45,374 bases of DNA from Chloroflexota bacterium (GCA_024232355.1 JAAEPW010000960.1:1-45374), one strand, 5' to 3'. Positions 25,501-32,107 are shown, counted from the first letter of the stretch. Numbers and translations: made by a program. Notes: generated from the sequence alone by a model not told the origin.

Positions 25501-26760
25501 AGCGGCCATTGCTTCTTGCATCTCGAGTGCTGCCCGGACGGCTCGCTCTGGGTCGTCTATGTGGGCGCGGGGTGCGCCAAACAGGGTCATGATGCGGTGC
25601 CCCACGGCATACGTATCTACTTTGTTGACCACACCACCGTACTTGGCGATGACGCTTCTCATCGCCGTAAAGTGGGCGTTGAGAATAGCTGTGATTTCTG
25701 ACCCCGCGTGCTCTGCGCCGTGTGCTCGCTTTAGTTCCTCAATGATCTCGTTGATGCCATAAAAGTTGGCGAAAAAGACTGTCACTGGGCGGTATTCGCC
25801 ACCGATAGCAATTCGTTCTGGTTCCAGTTTGATCTTGTCCATCAGGCCTGGCGGCAGAAAGAGTGCCAAGGCCTGGATGCGGCGTACTGTGTCTGCAATC
25901 CAGGAAAGTGTATCACCTCTGATTGGAGGAAGAGGTAGGTGATCGAGGGGATTCTCTGGCGCAACGCTCAGTTCTGGGATGTCGCCTTTTTGAAATCCAA
26001 GCAGTTGGTAAAAGCCCTCGGGCATCTCCCGAGTGATTGCTTGCCCGGTGATAATCTCGTCAAGCTTGTGATAGGTCTCGGTGTCGATAAAGATCTCGCC
26101 AGCCGAAGCGCGAGATTCCGCCTGGGCCATTTGGGTCATCGCCTGTCCCATAACGGCGAATTCCATACTTTCCTCGGATCCCAAGCTGGCCATAAAAAGC
26201 GGGCCGGTACCAAGGCCCACGCTCATTTGTAACCGGAAGGTACCTTGGGAGGTGATCGTCTCGGAAAATTGGGACATTGTTTCTTGCATTCGCAGTGCGG
26301 CCACACATGCGCTGAGTGTATGGCTCTCGTCACCAAAAAAGACGAGCAGAGCGTCTCCACCGAATTTGAGTAGATCGCCGCCATAGTGATCGGCCACTTT
26401 TAACAAGGCTGTAAAGAGACGGTTTATGATGCCAGTGACTATTTCGGCGCCCTCTGTCCCCAATTGGGAGAGCTTTTCTGACATGGCCGTAAAGCCAGAA
26501 ATGTCGGCAAACATCACTGTGCCGTAGGTGAATCCTCCCTCTACCTTGCCTGGCTCTGGATCTGCTAACAGGGGAACGACAACTTGGCGAGGCAAGTACG
26601 TGGAAACGGTACGCAAGAGCGCGGCCATGTGTTCTACGCAGACAGAAGGATGTTTGACCTCGTCGCCTAGCAGACACTGCCGCTCAAGAGATGAGGGCAA
26701 ATAGTTCCGTAGGGCTGCTACTAGTTTGGGATCGGTCGGGGATGTGCCCCGTTCTGACAT
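22543..26760 (-). CDS. Tandem class III cyclase domains - AAA ATPase - TPR signalling protein
   Basis: The protein has about 1405 residues. The first ATG at 26772 overlaps its own GGAGG; the ATG at 26760 lies 5 nt after it and is preferred. Cyclase domain 1 (about 75-245) has both metal aspartates (D86 in FADISGFT, D136 in KFGGDALLVFFG) but no N-x3-R pair. Domain 2 (about 320-510) has GDGVNLAARL with that pair but lost both aspartates (N332 in FFANFYG). Together they could form one composite site, as C1/C2 do in animal adenylyl cyclase. A P-loop ATPase (VGDAGLGKS, about 558-565; LLLSIDDLQWAD) and at least ten TPRs (about 960-1400) follow. This STAND-like layout suggests ligand-gated cAMP synthesis. 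Confidence 0.9.
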   Translation of the reverse strand: MSERGTSPTDPKLVAALRNYLPSSLERQCLLGDEVKHPSVCVEHMAALLRTVSTYLPRQVVVPLLADPEPGKVEGGFTYGTVMFADISGFTAMSEKLSQLGTEGAEIVTGIINRLFTALLKVADHYGGDLLKFGGDALLVFFGDESHTLSACVAALRMQETMSQFSETITSQGTFRLQMSVGLGTGPLFMASLGSEESMEFAVMGQAMTQMAQAESRASAGEIFIDTETYHKLDEIITGQAITREMPEGFYQLLGFQKGDIPELSVAPENPLDHLPLPPIRGDTLSWIADTVRRIQALALFLPPGLMDKIKLEPERIAIGGEYRPVTVFFANFYGINEIIEELKRAHGAEHAGSEITAILNAHFTAMRSVIAKYGGVVNKVDTYAVGHRIMTLFGAPRAHIDDPERAVRAALEMQEAMAAFAELNTSCGSFSLKQRIGINTGLVFAGNVGSLTHQEYSVMGDGVNLAARLMGVATDGQVIISQSTARQSEGAFLFHEQKSVRVKGKSLPVHNYQVMGLQERRARERRPLIGRDDEWKAIHTLTDQSLGGETRALTLVGDAGLGKSRLLDEVTTHWIEEHSALSLSATCPSFGRHTPYLPWLDLLRALFGFNPADSDQVKLEKIEVLLQEIDTTWRDWTELIGRLLGLDVQETDWVHALDAQTRQRMTFLIISGLVAHVANEQPLLLSIDDLQWADDTSVELVNHVARQATGRPLLVVLAYRPEESLEAIFKIADLSYHTGLRLQELSSEASLRLLDTLLPTTPQMPEQLKELILKNAQGNPLFIEEVARSLIENYLTLDEKTGTYHARTDLEDIEVPDSVNRVIMSRMDRLDESSRNVLKVASVIGQEFEHWLLGDIYPYRRAQGELRERLDELSHREILDGSHSESLYLFRHILTREVAYESMLYADRRQLHRSIGDSIEAQQAGRLTEYGEVLAYHYGLAEEWNKALYYHLQAGRKAQSIYANEDAIHHFRQALKAVEQVPYSEGHQLEIHERLGETLDTLGDYDEALIHIHHAQDLVMQVNYSPEENARRLADLCRKIAIIYEKKSDYETAFDWLSGGLIAIKGIETIEVAHIYLLGAGVYRRQGKNEDAITWCQKSLAVASQIQTRESQQAMARAYYNLGGIYTRQGDLVSGVEFCHKSLQIALQINDIVIQSTAHLNLANAYFYQGDWPKATEQYLRALEITRKIGDVYRQAMITLNLGGVYLNQGDLDQGASYYQQSLEMWQELGSTYMIAVLHNNMGEGALRRGDPNQALHLLQKSLEMFQQIGSGDFMSEVYRHMAMAHLYQAELDKALHCAQHSLELAQEQEMRLEEGSTRRVLGQVHLAHQELAQAERELHASLRTLKELNSRYEMGKTFFQLARLHQIRGEQEQMRENQSQALAIFEELGARLDLAQAQKLKAK

Positions 26761-26852
26761 TGCTGCCTCCATAGAATAGAGCCGATTGTTTGATCTGGTT
26801 TGGTGTGGAATGGCTCATTGTGGGATAAGGAGGATGGATATTCCTTGATTTG

Positions 26853-26881
26853 ATTATAGCGCAGTTAGAGTATTTTGCCAA
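26853..26881 (-). promoter_or_regulatory. Promoter of the tandem-cyclase gene
   Basis: On the minus strand TTGGCA (26881-26876) and TATAAT (26858-26853) are 17 bp apart, giving a start near 26846 and an 85-nt leader. Confidence 0.75.
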
Positions 26882-26939
26882 GCTTTTTTGAATACGGGAA
26901 ATTGCAGGCAAGGAACTGGGGAGCGGACGAGTATCATGT

Positions 26940-27968
26940 TCAATGGTGGATGTTTACCATCGTGCCTACCTGAGCCCAATTAAAGAGCCACTCTGCCTCC
27001 GATGTGGGCAGGTTGACGCATCCATGACTCATCGGCTGGCCAAAGTTGCCGTGCCATGTGGTGCCGTGCAGGCCGTAGCCGCCGTGAAAGTACATTACAT
27101 AGGGTACATTGGAGAGATAGTAGTCGGGTCCGCTCATATCGTCGTAGCGAAGCTTGATCCAGATATGATATTGACCGGTGGGGGTGGGGGTGTGCGGCAA
27201 GCCTGTCGATACTGATGTTACACGTACCAGTCTTTGTCCTTCGTAGGCAGTTAAGAGTTGATGGGTGAGGTCTACGTCTATCCAACGCACGCCGCCGCTG
27301 GAGACGGTTAAGGGGGCTGGTGTCAGACTGGGAGGGAGTGGCGGCGCGGTGGGGAGGATGGGAGAAGTAGTGGGTGTGAGTGTAAGGGTGGGGGATGGTG
27401 TGGGAGAAGATGTGGGCGTATGTGTAGGGCGGGGTGTGGAGGAAGGGGTGGGAGAGGGAGGATGAGTGGGGGTGGATGTGGTAGTGACTGTTTCCGTAGC
27501 GGTCGCCGTTGTTTGGGTGTTGGGAGCTAGCGCAGCAGACACAGGTACATTTTCTAAAAGCGGCCAAGCTATTGTAGCACCGACAAAGATGACGACCAAA
27601 CTCAAAATGATCCAAAACAAACTGAGGCCTGTTACTTTGGTCAAAATGGCTTGGTGTACGGTGGGAGTAGACGGCGGTTCTTGGGGGTTCAGGTCTGTTA
27701 TGCGTCGTTGCACCCATTCTTGCGCGGCTTGGGCGCGAGGGTTGGTCGGATTGTAATCTAATGCACGATCAACGTAGGCCAAACTGGCACGAGGGTCATC
27801 GTTGAGCCACGCCAACCACAAAAGGGCCGGTACATTGGTGGGATCCAGTGTCAGTGCGGTACGAAAATGGCGTCTTGCCTCGGCTCTTTGACCGGCATAA
27901 GCAGCCGTTTCGCCGAGTCGAATCAGAGTGGTAATACGGTTCTTCCTTCCTTGCCTTGACTTAATCAC
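26940..27968 (-). CDS. L,D-transpeptidase (YkuD) with TPR and membrane anchor
   Basis: The N-terminal 90 residues are TPR-like (AEARRHFRTALTLDPTNVPALLWLAWL). A membrane helix (about 125-145) then leads to a Thr/Pro/Ser-rich extracellular linker (about 155-215) and a YkuD domain. The catalytic signature HGTTWHGNFGQPMSHGCVN is complete, with C317 as nucleophile. Such enzymes make 3-3 peptidoglycan cross-links or attach proteins to the wall. The open frame begins with a TTG at 27998. The GTG at 27968 overlaps the stop of the amidase gene (GTGATTAA) and is preferred; neither has a good ribosome-binding site, so translation is likely coupled. The two form a cell-wall remodelling operon. Confidence 0.85.
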   Translation of the reverse strand: MIKSRQGRKNRITTLIRLGETAAYAGQRAEARRHFRTALTLDPTNVPALLWLAWLNDDPRASLAYVDRALDYNPTNPRAQAAQEWVQRRITDLNPQEPPSTPTVHQAILTKVTGLSLFWIILSLVVIFVGATIAWPLLENVPVSAALAPNTQTTATATETVTTTSTPTHPPSPTPSSTPRPTHTPTSSPTPSPTLTLTPTTSPILPTAPPLPPSLTPAPLTVSSGGVRWIDVDLTHQLLTAYEGQRLVRVTSVSTGLPHTPTPTGQYHIWIKLRYDDMSGPDYYLSNVPYVMYFHGGYGLHGTTWHGNFGQPMSHGCVNLPTSEAEWLFNWAQVGTMVNIHH

Positions 27969-28797
27969 TTTCGATAAAACAAACGATGCCGTCCACAATA
28001 CCCTGGGCGATCAGGTCGGCCCGTTGGGTGAGCAGAGGGCGATCATTGTACATGAATCCAATCTCGATGATGGCAGCCGGTGTTTGGTCTTGAATTTCGT
28101 AAAATGTGTGATAGCGGGTCATATCATAGGTGATGCTGTTGGCGTGAAAATACATCCCCGTGCGGGCGGCATAGCATTGCGCCAGACAGGCGACGAGTCG
28201 ATCTTCTGCCTCTGGCACGTAACTGTCCTCGACGCTGGCGACCTTGAATCCACTGGCTGGTGGATCGGCGTTGGGGATAGCCTCGCACGAATCAGCGTGG
28301 ATAGAGATAAGCGCGTCACCTGGATAGTCTTCCAATCGTGGATCAAACTCCGCCAACAGATCGGCCTGGTAGCCCAGATCTTGCAAGATGTCGACGGTTC
28401 GCTGGGCAACATCCAGGTTGATTTCGACTTCAGTCAGACCGTCTGAACACATTGCGCCCGTATCGTTACTTCCCCAGTGACCGGCGACGATGCCAATATA
28501 TGTGGTGGCATCGGATGGGTTGGCAAGTTGAGTGACAGAAGGAGGTAGTGTGGGAAGTGGGGGAAGGGATTGTTCGTCGGCTGGCGGGGGATTGACAGAT
28601 GGGATGGTGGGTGGAACTGGCGAGTGGATAATCTCCGGTGCGACTTGGGATATTGGTTTTCCTTGCCACATTCCATAAATCATCGCAATGATGGCCGTTA
28701 TGCAAGAGACAGTGACGATCAGGCGCGATGCGATGGGAATAGCACCTGTGGACTCGACGAAAGTGGATGGTGTGTGATGGCTTGTTTGACGTGTCAC
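27961..28797 (-). CDS. N-acetylmuramoyl-L-alanine amidase (Amidase_3), membrane-anchored
   Basis: The 278-residue protein begins with an N-terminal anchor helix (about 24-43), a Pro-rich linker (52-90) and an AmiC-type zinc amidase domain. The zinc ligands H107 (AGHWGSND), E123 (LTEVEINLDVA) and H167 (SIHADSC) are present, and the catalytic Glu is E245 (AIIEIGFMYN). The domain is slightly short and has cysteines (C117, C171, C204, C208) that could form disulfides. The start is a GTG after GGAGGGACATT. The enzyme cleaves the stem peptide from glycan. It overlaps and is probably coupled to the L,D-transpeptidase gene. Confidence 0.88.
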   Translation of the reverse strand: MTRQTSHHTPSTFVESTGAIPIASRLIVTVSCITAIIAMIYGMWQGKPISQVAPEIIHSPVPPTIPSVNPPPADEQSLPPLPTLPPSVTQLANPSDATTYIGIVAGHWGSNDTGAMCSDGLTEVEINLDVAQRTVDILQDLGYQADLLAEFDPRLEDYPGDALISIHADSCEAIPNADPPASGFKVASVEDSYVPEAEDRLVACLAQCYAARTGMYFHANSITYDMTRYHTFYEIQDQTPAAIIEIGFMYNDRPLLTQRADLIAQGIVDGIVCFIESD

Positions 28798-28815
28798 AAT
28801 GTCCCTCCTGTCTTT

Positions 28816-28844
28816 ATCTTACACTGGAATGGAAGGGAAGTCAA
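28816..28844 (-). promoter_or_regulatory. Candidate promoter of the amidase operon
   Basis: On the minus strand TTGACT (28844-28839) and TAAGAT (28821-28816) are 17 bp apart, giving a very short leader. A second option is TTGCTG-N16-TATAAT, whose -35 overlaps the upstream terminator. Either would let the amidase be transcribed independently of the small RNA. Confidence 0.5.
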
Positions 28845-28856
28845 TTATAAAGGATG

Positions 28857-28966
28857 CAAAAAGGCCAGCAAGCACAACCTTGCTGGCCTAATAAACGTGT
28901 AGAGAGCCGGGGGTCGCCGTCCCCCGGCCCTCACCAAAAGGAGGAGAAGAAGAAAACCGTACCAAA
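28857..28966 (-). ncRNA. Candidate small regulatory RNA with anti-Shine-Dalgarno stretch
   Basis: A promoter (28972-29000) and a perfect terminator (28858-28888) bracket about 108 nt with no ORF. From the 5' end the RNA would have a single-stranded pyrimidine stretch UUUUCUUCUUCUCCUCCUUU (28955-28936), then a 12-bp hairpin with one G-U pair (GCCGGGGG at 28913-28906 and CCCCCGGC at 28928-28921, extended by GAG/CUC). A short linker and the terminator hairpin (10-bp stem, U5) end it. CCUCCUU copies the 3' tail of 16S rRNA, so the RNA could mask ribosome-binding sites. The alternative is an untranslated leader or attenuator of the amidase operon. The lack of a GGAGG inside it fits a trans-acting RNA. 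Confidence 0.6.
28858..28888 (-). terminator. Intrinsic terminator of the small RNA
   Basis: GGCCAGCAAG and CTTGCTGGCC form a perfect 10-bp stem around a 6-nt loop, followed on the minus strand by TTTTT and GC. Confidence 0.85.
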
Positions 28967-28971
28967 CTCTG

Positions 28972-29000
28972 ACTATATATTACTATATATGGCCTGACAA
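28972..29000 (-). promoter_or_regulatory. Promoter of the small RNA
   Basis: On the minus strand TTGTCA (29000-28995) and TATAGT (28977-28972) are 17 bp apart, in an A/T-rich setting with alternating TATATA. The start would be near 28966. Confidence 0.7.
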
Positions 29001-29013
29001 GACTTGACTGTGG

Positions 29014-29042
29014 CCCTACGCTAACCCTACGGAAACCCTACG
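29014..29042 (-). promoter_or_regulatory. PhoB/OmpR-type triple direct-repeat operator
   Basis: CCCTACG occurs three times, at 29014-29020, 29025-29031 and 29036-29042, with a period of exactly 11 bp and 4-bp spacers CTAA and GAAA. Seven-bp repeats every 11 bp are the arrangement bound by PhoB/OmpR-family winged-helix regulators. On the minus strand the array ends 13 bp upstream of the -35 box of the small-RNA promoter, a standard activator position. An OmpR-family regulator is encoded at 44280-44996. Confidence 0.6.
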
Positions 29043-29054
29043 TTAGTGTAGAAA

Positions 29055-29088
29055 CAAACAAGGCGCTCTGTCAAGAGCGCCTTGTTTG
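29055..29088 (-). terminator. Terminator-like hairpin after the hybrid kinase gene
   Basis: CAAACAAGGCGCTCT (29055-29069) pairs perfectly over 15 bp with 29074-29088 around a 4-nt loop. The U-rich descending arm and following TTTC on the minus strand suit termination of the kinase transcript. It also insulates the small-RNA promoter. Confidence 0.75.
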
Positions 29089-29101
29089 AGTATGGCTATT
29101 C

Positions 29102-29215
29102 TTACATTAAGCTTTTATGCTTTCCAGTTTCCAAGTCCTCCCAGAATTTATGACGGAGAATCGCGTAAATCGCACGCGAGTTGCAAAATAACAGGCAAAG
29201 CTCCAGAAATTCCAT
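29102..29215 (-). CDS. Possible 37-residue small protein
   Basis: An ATG at 29215 opens a 37-codon frame with a hydrophobic start (MEFLELCLLFCNSRAIYAIL) and a polar basic/acidic tail ending HKSLM. It lies between the hybrid kinase stop and its terminator, so it would be on the same transcript. It has no Shine-Dalgarno sequence and could be chance. The rest of the 28798-29258 gap is taken by the small-RNA locus, its operator and the two terminators. Confidence 0.22.
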   Translation of the reverse strand: MEFLELCLLFCNSRAIYAILRHKFWEDLETGKHKSLM

Positions 29216-29258
29216 CACAATCTGCTTTTTTACGGTGTCGTTGACTGGATCACAAAAT

Positions 29259-31214
29259 CTATTTGGGAGATTTATTTCCCTGGAATTCTCCTAGTGCAGG
29301 CAGAACAAAGCTAAACACGCTGCCCATTCCAGGTCTACTGTCGACCCACACCCGTCCGCTGTGTTTTTCGATTATTGTCTTGACGATAGTCAAACCGAGT
29401 CCTGTTCCCTCAATTCCCATTGTCTCGTCTGATTCCACGCGATAAAACTTGTCAAAGATGTAGGATTGTTGGGCTGGAGGAATACCGATACCGTTATCGG
29501 CTACGCTTACAGTGATGTATTCCCCGTCCACTTTTGCATCCACGGCAATCCATCCACTTTCTTGGGTATACCTGATGGCATTGCTCAGTAGATTATCTAT
29601 CACTTGGCGCAGACGTTGGTGGTTGCCTTGCACTAGCGGTAGTGACTTGGGCAGTTCCCACCGTAGTTCTAGCTCTTTTGTCTCTAGCTGTGGTTGAATG
29701 GTATCAATTGCCTCTTCAATTACTTGTATCAAATCGCAAGGCGACATTTCTATCTCAAATCCAGCTTCCAGGCGTTCAATATCGAGTAGCCGATTGAGCA
29801 AGGTGGTGATTGCTTGCATACTTTGGCGGGCGTGCAGGATGAATTCCTGTTGTTGCGCAGTCAATGAGCCTGCCCGGGGCAATAGTTCGATATAACCTTG
29901 GATGGTTGTCAGAGGTGTCCGTATATCGTGAGAGACAGTGGTGACAAACTCTGACTTGATACGGTCCAACTCTTTCAAGTGCGTGATGTCTTGCATCATC
30001 AACACCCGTCCAACTTTGTGAATGGGGGTGAGTTGCGCGTTGAACACACGCTTGTCTGCCAAAGGGACTTCACTACGGGTCGCGCGTCCTGTTTCGTGCA
30101 CTTCGGTGAACATACTGCATAGGGCTGGGTGTGGGATGACTTGGTCAACCGGGTGGCCCAACAGATTCTCCTCAATCAAGCCTAGCGCGGTACAGGCGGC
30201 ATCGTTGCATAGCAGGATGTTGTTCTCGTCATCTACGACGATGATCATCCCCTGAGCTTCCCGCAAAATAGTCTCCAGTTTGATGCGCTCAGTTTGAGCG
30301 GCTTCAAAGAGTCGTGCGTTCTCAACAGCGATGGATGCATAGTCTGCTAGACCCGAAAGCAAGAATATGTCTCTTTCGGAGAATGATTGTTCTACTTGTC
30401 GATTGATCACTCCCAAAACACCAATGACACCACGGTCGGGAACGCGCAACGGCAAGTAGAGCAGTGCCTTGGTCAAATAATTGGTGCTGACCTTGGCACG
30501 ATCGCCTGTTAGAAACACGGGGCGACCTGATTGAATCACTCGTCCTGCGACACTATCATCTACACGCACGCGCAAATTTCGGGCTGCTTTTTCATCTACT
30601 CCCTTAGCGGCTCGCAGGTAGAGTTCGGATCCTTTTTCGTCCATCAATAGGATCAGACCTTCCTCGGCCTCTGCCAGGTATACGGCTGCCTCAACCACGC
30701 GGTTGAGCACGCGGTTAGGGTCTAGTAGTGACGTGACTGAACGTCCAACCGTGTAGATGATGTTCAGTTCCTGAAGTTGACGCTCAAGTTGACGATTGAC
30801 ATCTACCAGTTTTTGGGTGAGTTGATCTCGTTCCTCACGCAGCGTAGTAGAAGAGAGGACGCGTCGGATCGATTCTTGCATTTCCAGGGGTCCAAACGGT
30901 TTGATAACGTAATCACGAGCGCCCAACCGAAATGCTTGCACAACCAGTTCGACTGATTCACGGACGGTGGTAAAAATGATGGGTATGTTTACGTCCCGCT
31001 CTTGCAGTGCTTTCATTACTTCAATTCCGTTCATTTTCGGCAGCTGCATATCTAGGACGATAAGGTCTGGTTTTTCTTTCAGGGCTAGTCGAAGCCCCTC
31101 TGCCCCATCCATAGCTGCCAGTGGCCGATAATCGTTGGGTTCGAGTACCAATTCGGCCAACAATTGCTGAGTCTCAAAGCTGTCTTCTATGACTAGAACG
31201 CGTTCTTGTGCCAA
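29259..31214 (-). CDS. Hybrid sensor: receiver - GAF - PAS - histidine kinase
   Basis: The protein has about 651 residues from a TTG start at 31214 (ATGAGGAGGCACTC just upstream). The longer frame to 31247 would begin before the predicted transcription start. Domains in order: receiver (1-120; D55 in LIVLDMQLP, K105 in IKPFG), coiled coil (125-155), GAF (about 160-305), PAS (about 315-415), HisKA (H429 in VSHDIRTPLTTIQGY) and HATPase (NLLSNAIRYT, ADNGIGIP, GTGLGLTIVK). An N-terminal receiver on a kinase implies control by an upstream phospho-donor. There are no membrane segments, so it senses cytoplasmic signals. No cognate regulator is adjacent; the OmpR-type regulator at 44280 is a candidate (inference). 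Confidence 0.93.
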   Translation of the reverse strand: MAQERVLVIEDSFETQQLLAELVLEPNDYRPLAAMDGAEGLRLALKEKPDLIVLDMQLPKMNGIEVMKALQERDVNIPIIFTTVRESVELVVQAFRLGARDYVIKPFGPLEMQESIRRVLSSTTLREERDQLTQKLVDVNRQLERQLQELNIIYTVGRSVTSLLDPNRVLNRVVEAAVYLAEAEEGLILLMDEKGSELYLRAAKGVDEKAARNLRVRVDDSVAGRVIQSGRPVFLTGDRAKVSTNYLTKALLYLPLRVPDRGVIGVLGVINRQVEQSFSERDIFLLSGLADYASIAVENARLFEAAQTERIKLETILREAQGMIIVVDDENNILLCNDAACTALGLIEENLLGHPVDQVIPHPALCSMFTEVHETGRATRSEVPLADKRVFNAQLTPIHKVGRVLMMQDITHLKELDRIKSEFVTTVSHDIRTPLTTIQGYIELLPRAGSLTAQQQEFILHARQSMQAITTLLNRLLDIERLEAGFEIEMSPCDLIQVIEEAIDTIQPQLETKELELRWELPKSLPLVQGNHQRLRQVIDNLLSNAIRYTQESGWIAVDAKVDGEYITVSVADNGIGIPPAQQSYIFDKFYRVESDETMGIEGTGLGLTIVKTIIEKHSGRVWVDSRPGMGSVFSFVLPALGEFQGNKSPK

Positions 31215-31238
31215 GAGTGCCTCCTCATGTGGACATGA

Positions 31239-31266
31239 ATGATACACGATTTCACGTTACAGTCAA
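31239..31266 (-). promoter_or_regulatory. Promoter of the hybrid kinase gene
   Basis: On the minus strand TTGACT (31266-31261) and TATCAT (31244-31239) are 16 bp apart. The start near 31232 lies after the GTG at 31247, which supports the TTG at 31214 as the true start codon. Confidence 0.7.
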
Positions 31267-31307
31267 CTGATGAATGCATCATCGCTATGCTTATCTGATC
31301 TATACAA

Positions 31308-31335
31308 CGAGCCCCACATTTTTGTGTGGGGCTCG
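31308..31335 (-). terminator. Strong hairpin after the CNB operon (no clear U-tract)
   Basis: CGAGCCCCACA and TGTGGGGCTCG form a perfect 11-bp stem around a 6-nt loop. On the minus strand only TTGTATAG follows, so it is a weak or factor-assisted terminator, or an RNA-stabilising hairpin, between the 67-aa gene and the kinase promoter. Confidence 0.55.
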
Positions 31336-31427
31336 GGGGTATACAAACAGTCAGGGGAACGGATCCTGTCCATCGAATATTGCTAGTTCGTTTTTCTGAT
31401 GGTTATGTGTGTTGTGCGCTGGCGGTC

Positions 31428-31631
31428 CTACGCAGCCTCTGATATTGATTTGCAAGTGGCATGGAGGTAGGCGAATTCACCACGCGGCGGAATCAACTCG
31501 ATGACTTGGGTGATTTCGAACATTTCGGTACCTAGTTCCACCTGGTCACCGACGCGCGGCTGCGTGTCCATATTGACAATCTCACCTGGGTCTGGTCTGC
31601 CAATGATGACGAAACTCACTTTGTAGATCAT
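31428..31631 (-). CDS. 67-residue protein of unknown function, coupled to CNB protein
   Basis: This small protein is predicted to be all-beta (MIYKVSFVIIGRPDPGEIVN, then VGDQVELGTEMFEITQVIEL). Its ATG overlaps the stop of the cyclic-nucleotide-binding gene (ATGA), so it is translated with it. The GDQVELG-x-MFEITQV pattern suggests a small barrel such as an SH3-like or PilZ-like fold, but I do not recognise a family. It may be a partner or output module of the CNB protein (inference). Confidence 0.75.
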   Translation of the reverse strand: MIYKVSFVIIGRPDPGEIVNMDTQPRVGDQVELGTEMFEITQVIELIPPRGEFAYLHATCKSISEAA

Positions 31632-32107
31632 GATTGACCTCCTGCTAGTCTTTCCTGCAAGTTGCGGTGACGCAACTTGAATGACAGGTCAGTGGCAATG
31701 TTGCGCATCACGATAAAGCCAATGTGATGATCGCCTTCACAGAGCGTCCAAAAATCTTTGTGTGGGATGATATAGAGTATCGTGTTATCCTTTCCACAGC
31801 GTACTGTTGCCGAACGAGCTCCACTATCCACCAGTGCCATCTCACCAAATACTTGTCCTTGGCCCAAGCGAGCAATAGAACTCAACTGGGGTGCTCCAGG
31901 GACATCGTGGACTGTGCCTTTGGCGACTTCTACCTCGACCATTCCACGGATGATGATATATAGTTCGTGAGAGGGAGCGCCCTCACTGATGATGACGTCG
32001 CCTGCATTATAGGAAGCCTCTTTGCCCAGATCAGCAATCTGATTGACTTGTTCGGGTTTCAGTTCCAAAAACAACTCGCTGTGCTGAAGCAATTCGATAA
32101 CTGACAT
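31628..32107 (-). CDS. Stand-alone cyclic nucleotide-binding (CRP-type sensor) protein
   Basis: The 159-residue protein is a single CNB beta-barrel with flanking helices. Key blocks are YNAGDVIISEGAPSHELYIIIRGMVEV and the phosphate-binding cassette FGEMALVDSGARSATVRC, in which the Glu and Arg that hold the ribose and phosphate are present. After the barrel only a helix (about 130-150) remains, so there is no winged-helix DNA-binding domain. It would bind cAMP or cGMP and act through partners. The 67-aa gene overlaps its stop. The tandem cyclase at 22543 could supply the ligand (inference). GGAGAAAAGAC precedes the ATG. Confidence 0.88.
   Translation of the reverse strand: MSVIELLQHSELFLELKPEQVNQIADLGKEASYNAGDVIISEGAPSHELYIIIRGMVEVEVAKGTVHDVPGAPQLSSIARLGQGQVFGEMALVDSGARSATVRCGKDNTILYIIPHKDFWTLCEGDHHIGFIVMRNIATDLSFKLRHRNLQERLAGGQS

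Noticed and set aside
27265..27756. Plus-strand Val/Gly-rich ORFs opposite the transpeptidase linker
   Set aside because: They mirror the Thr/Pro-rich linker coded on the minus strand (low-complexity shadow) and have no ribosome-binding site.
28893..28990. Plus-strand gene after the AAAAGGAGGAGAAG sequence
   Set aside because: The sequence looks like a ribosome-binding site, but no ATG, GTG or TTG with a usable frame follows at proper spacing. The minus-strand promoter and terminator explain it better.
31628..32107. CRP/FNR transcription factor
   Set aside because: The protein ends after the CNB barrel and one helix; there is no winged-helix DNA-binding domain.
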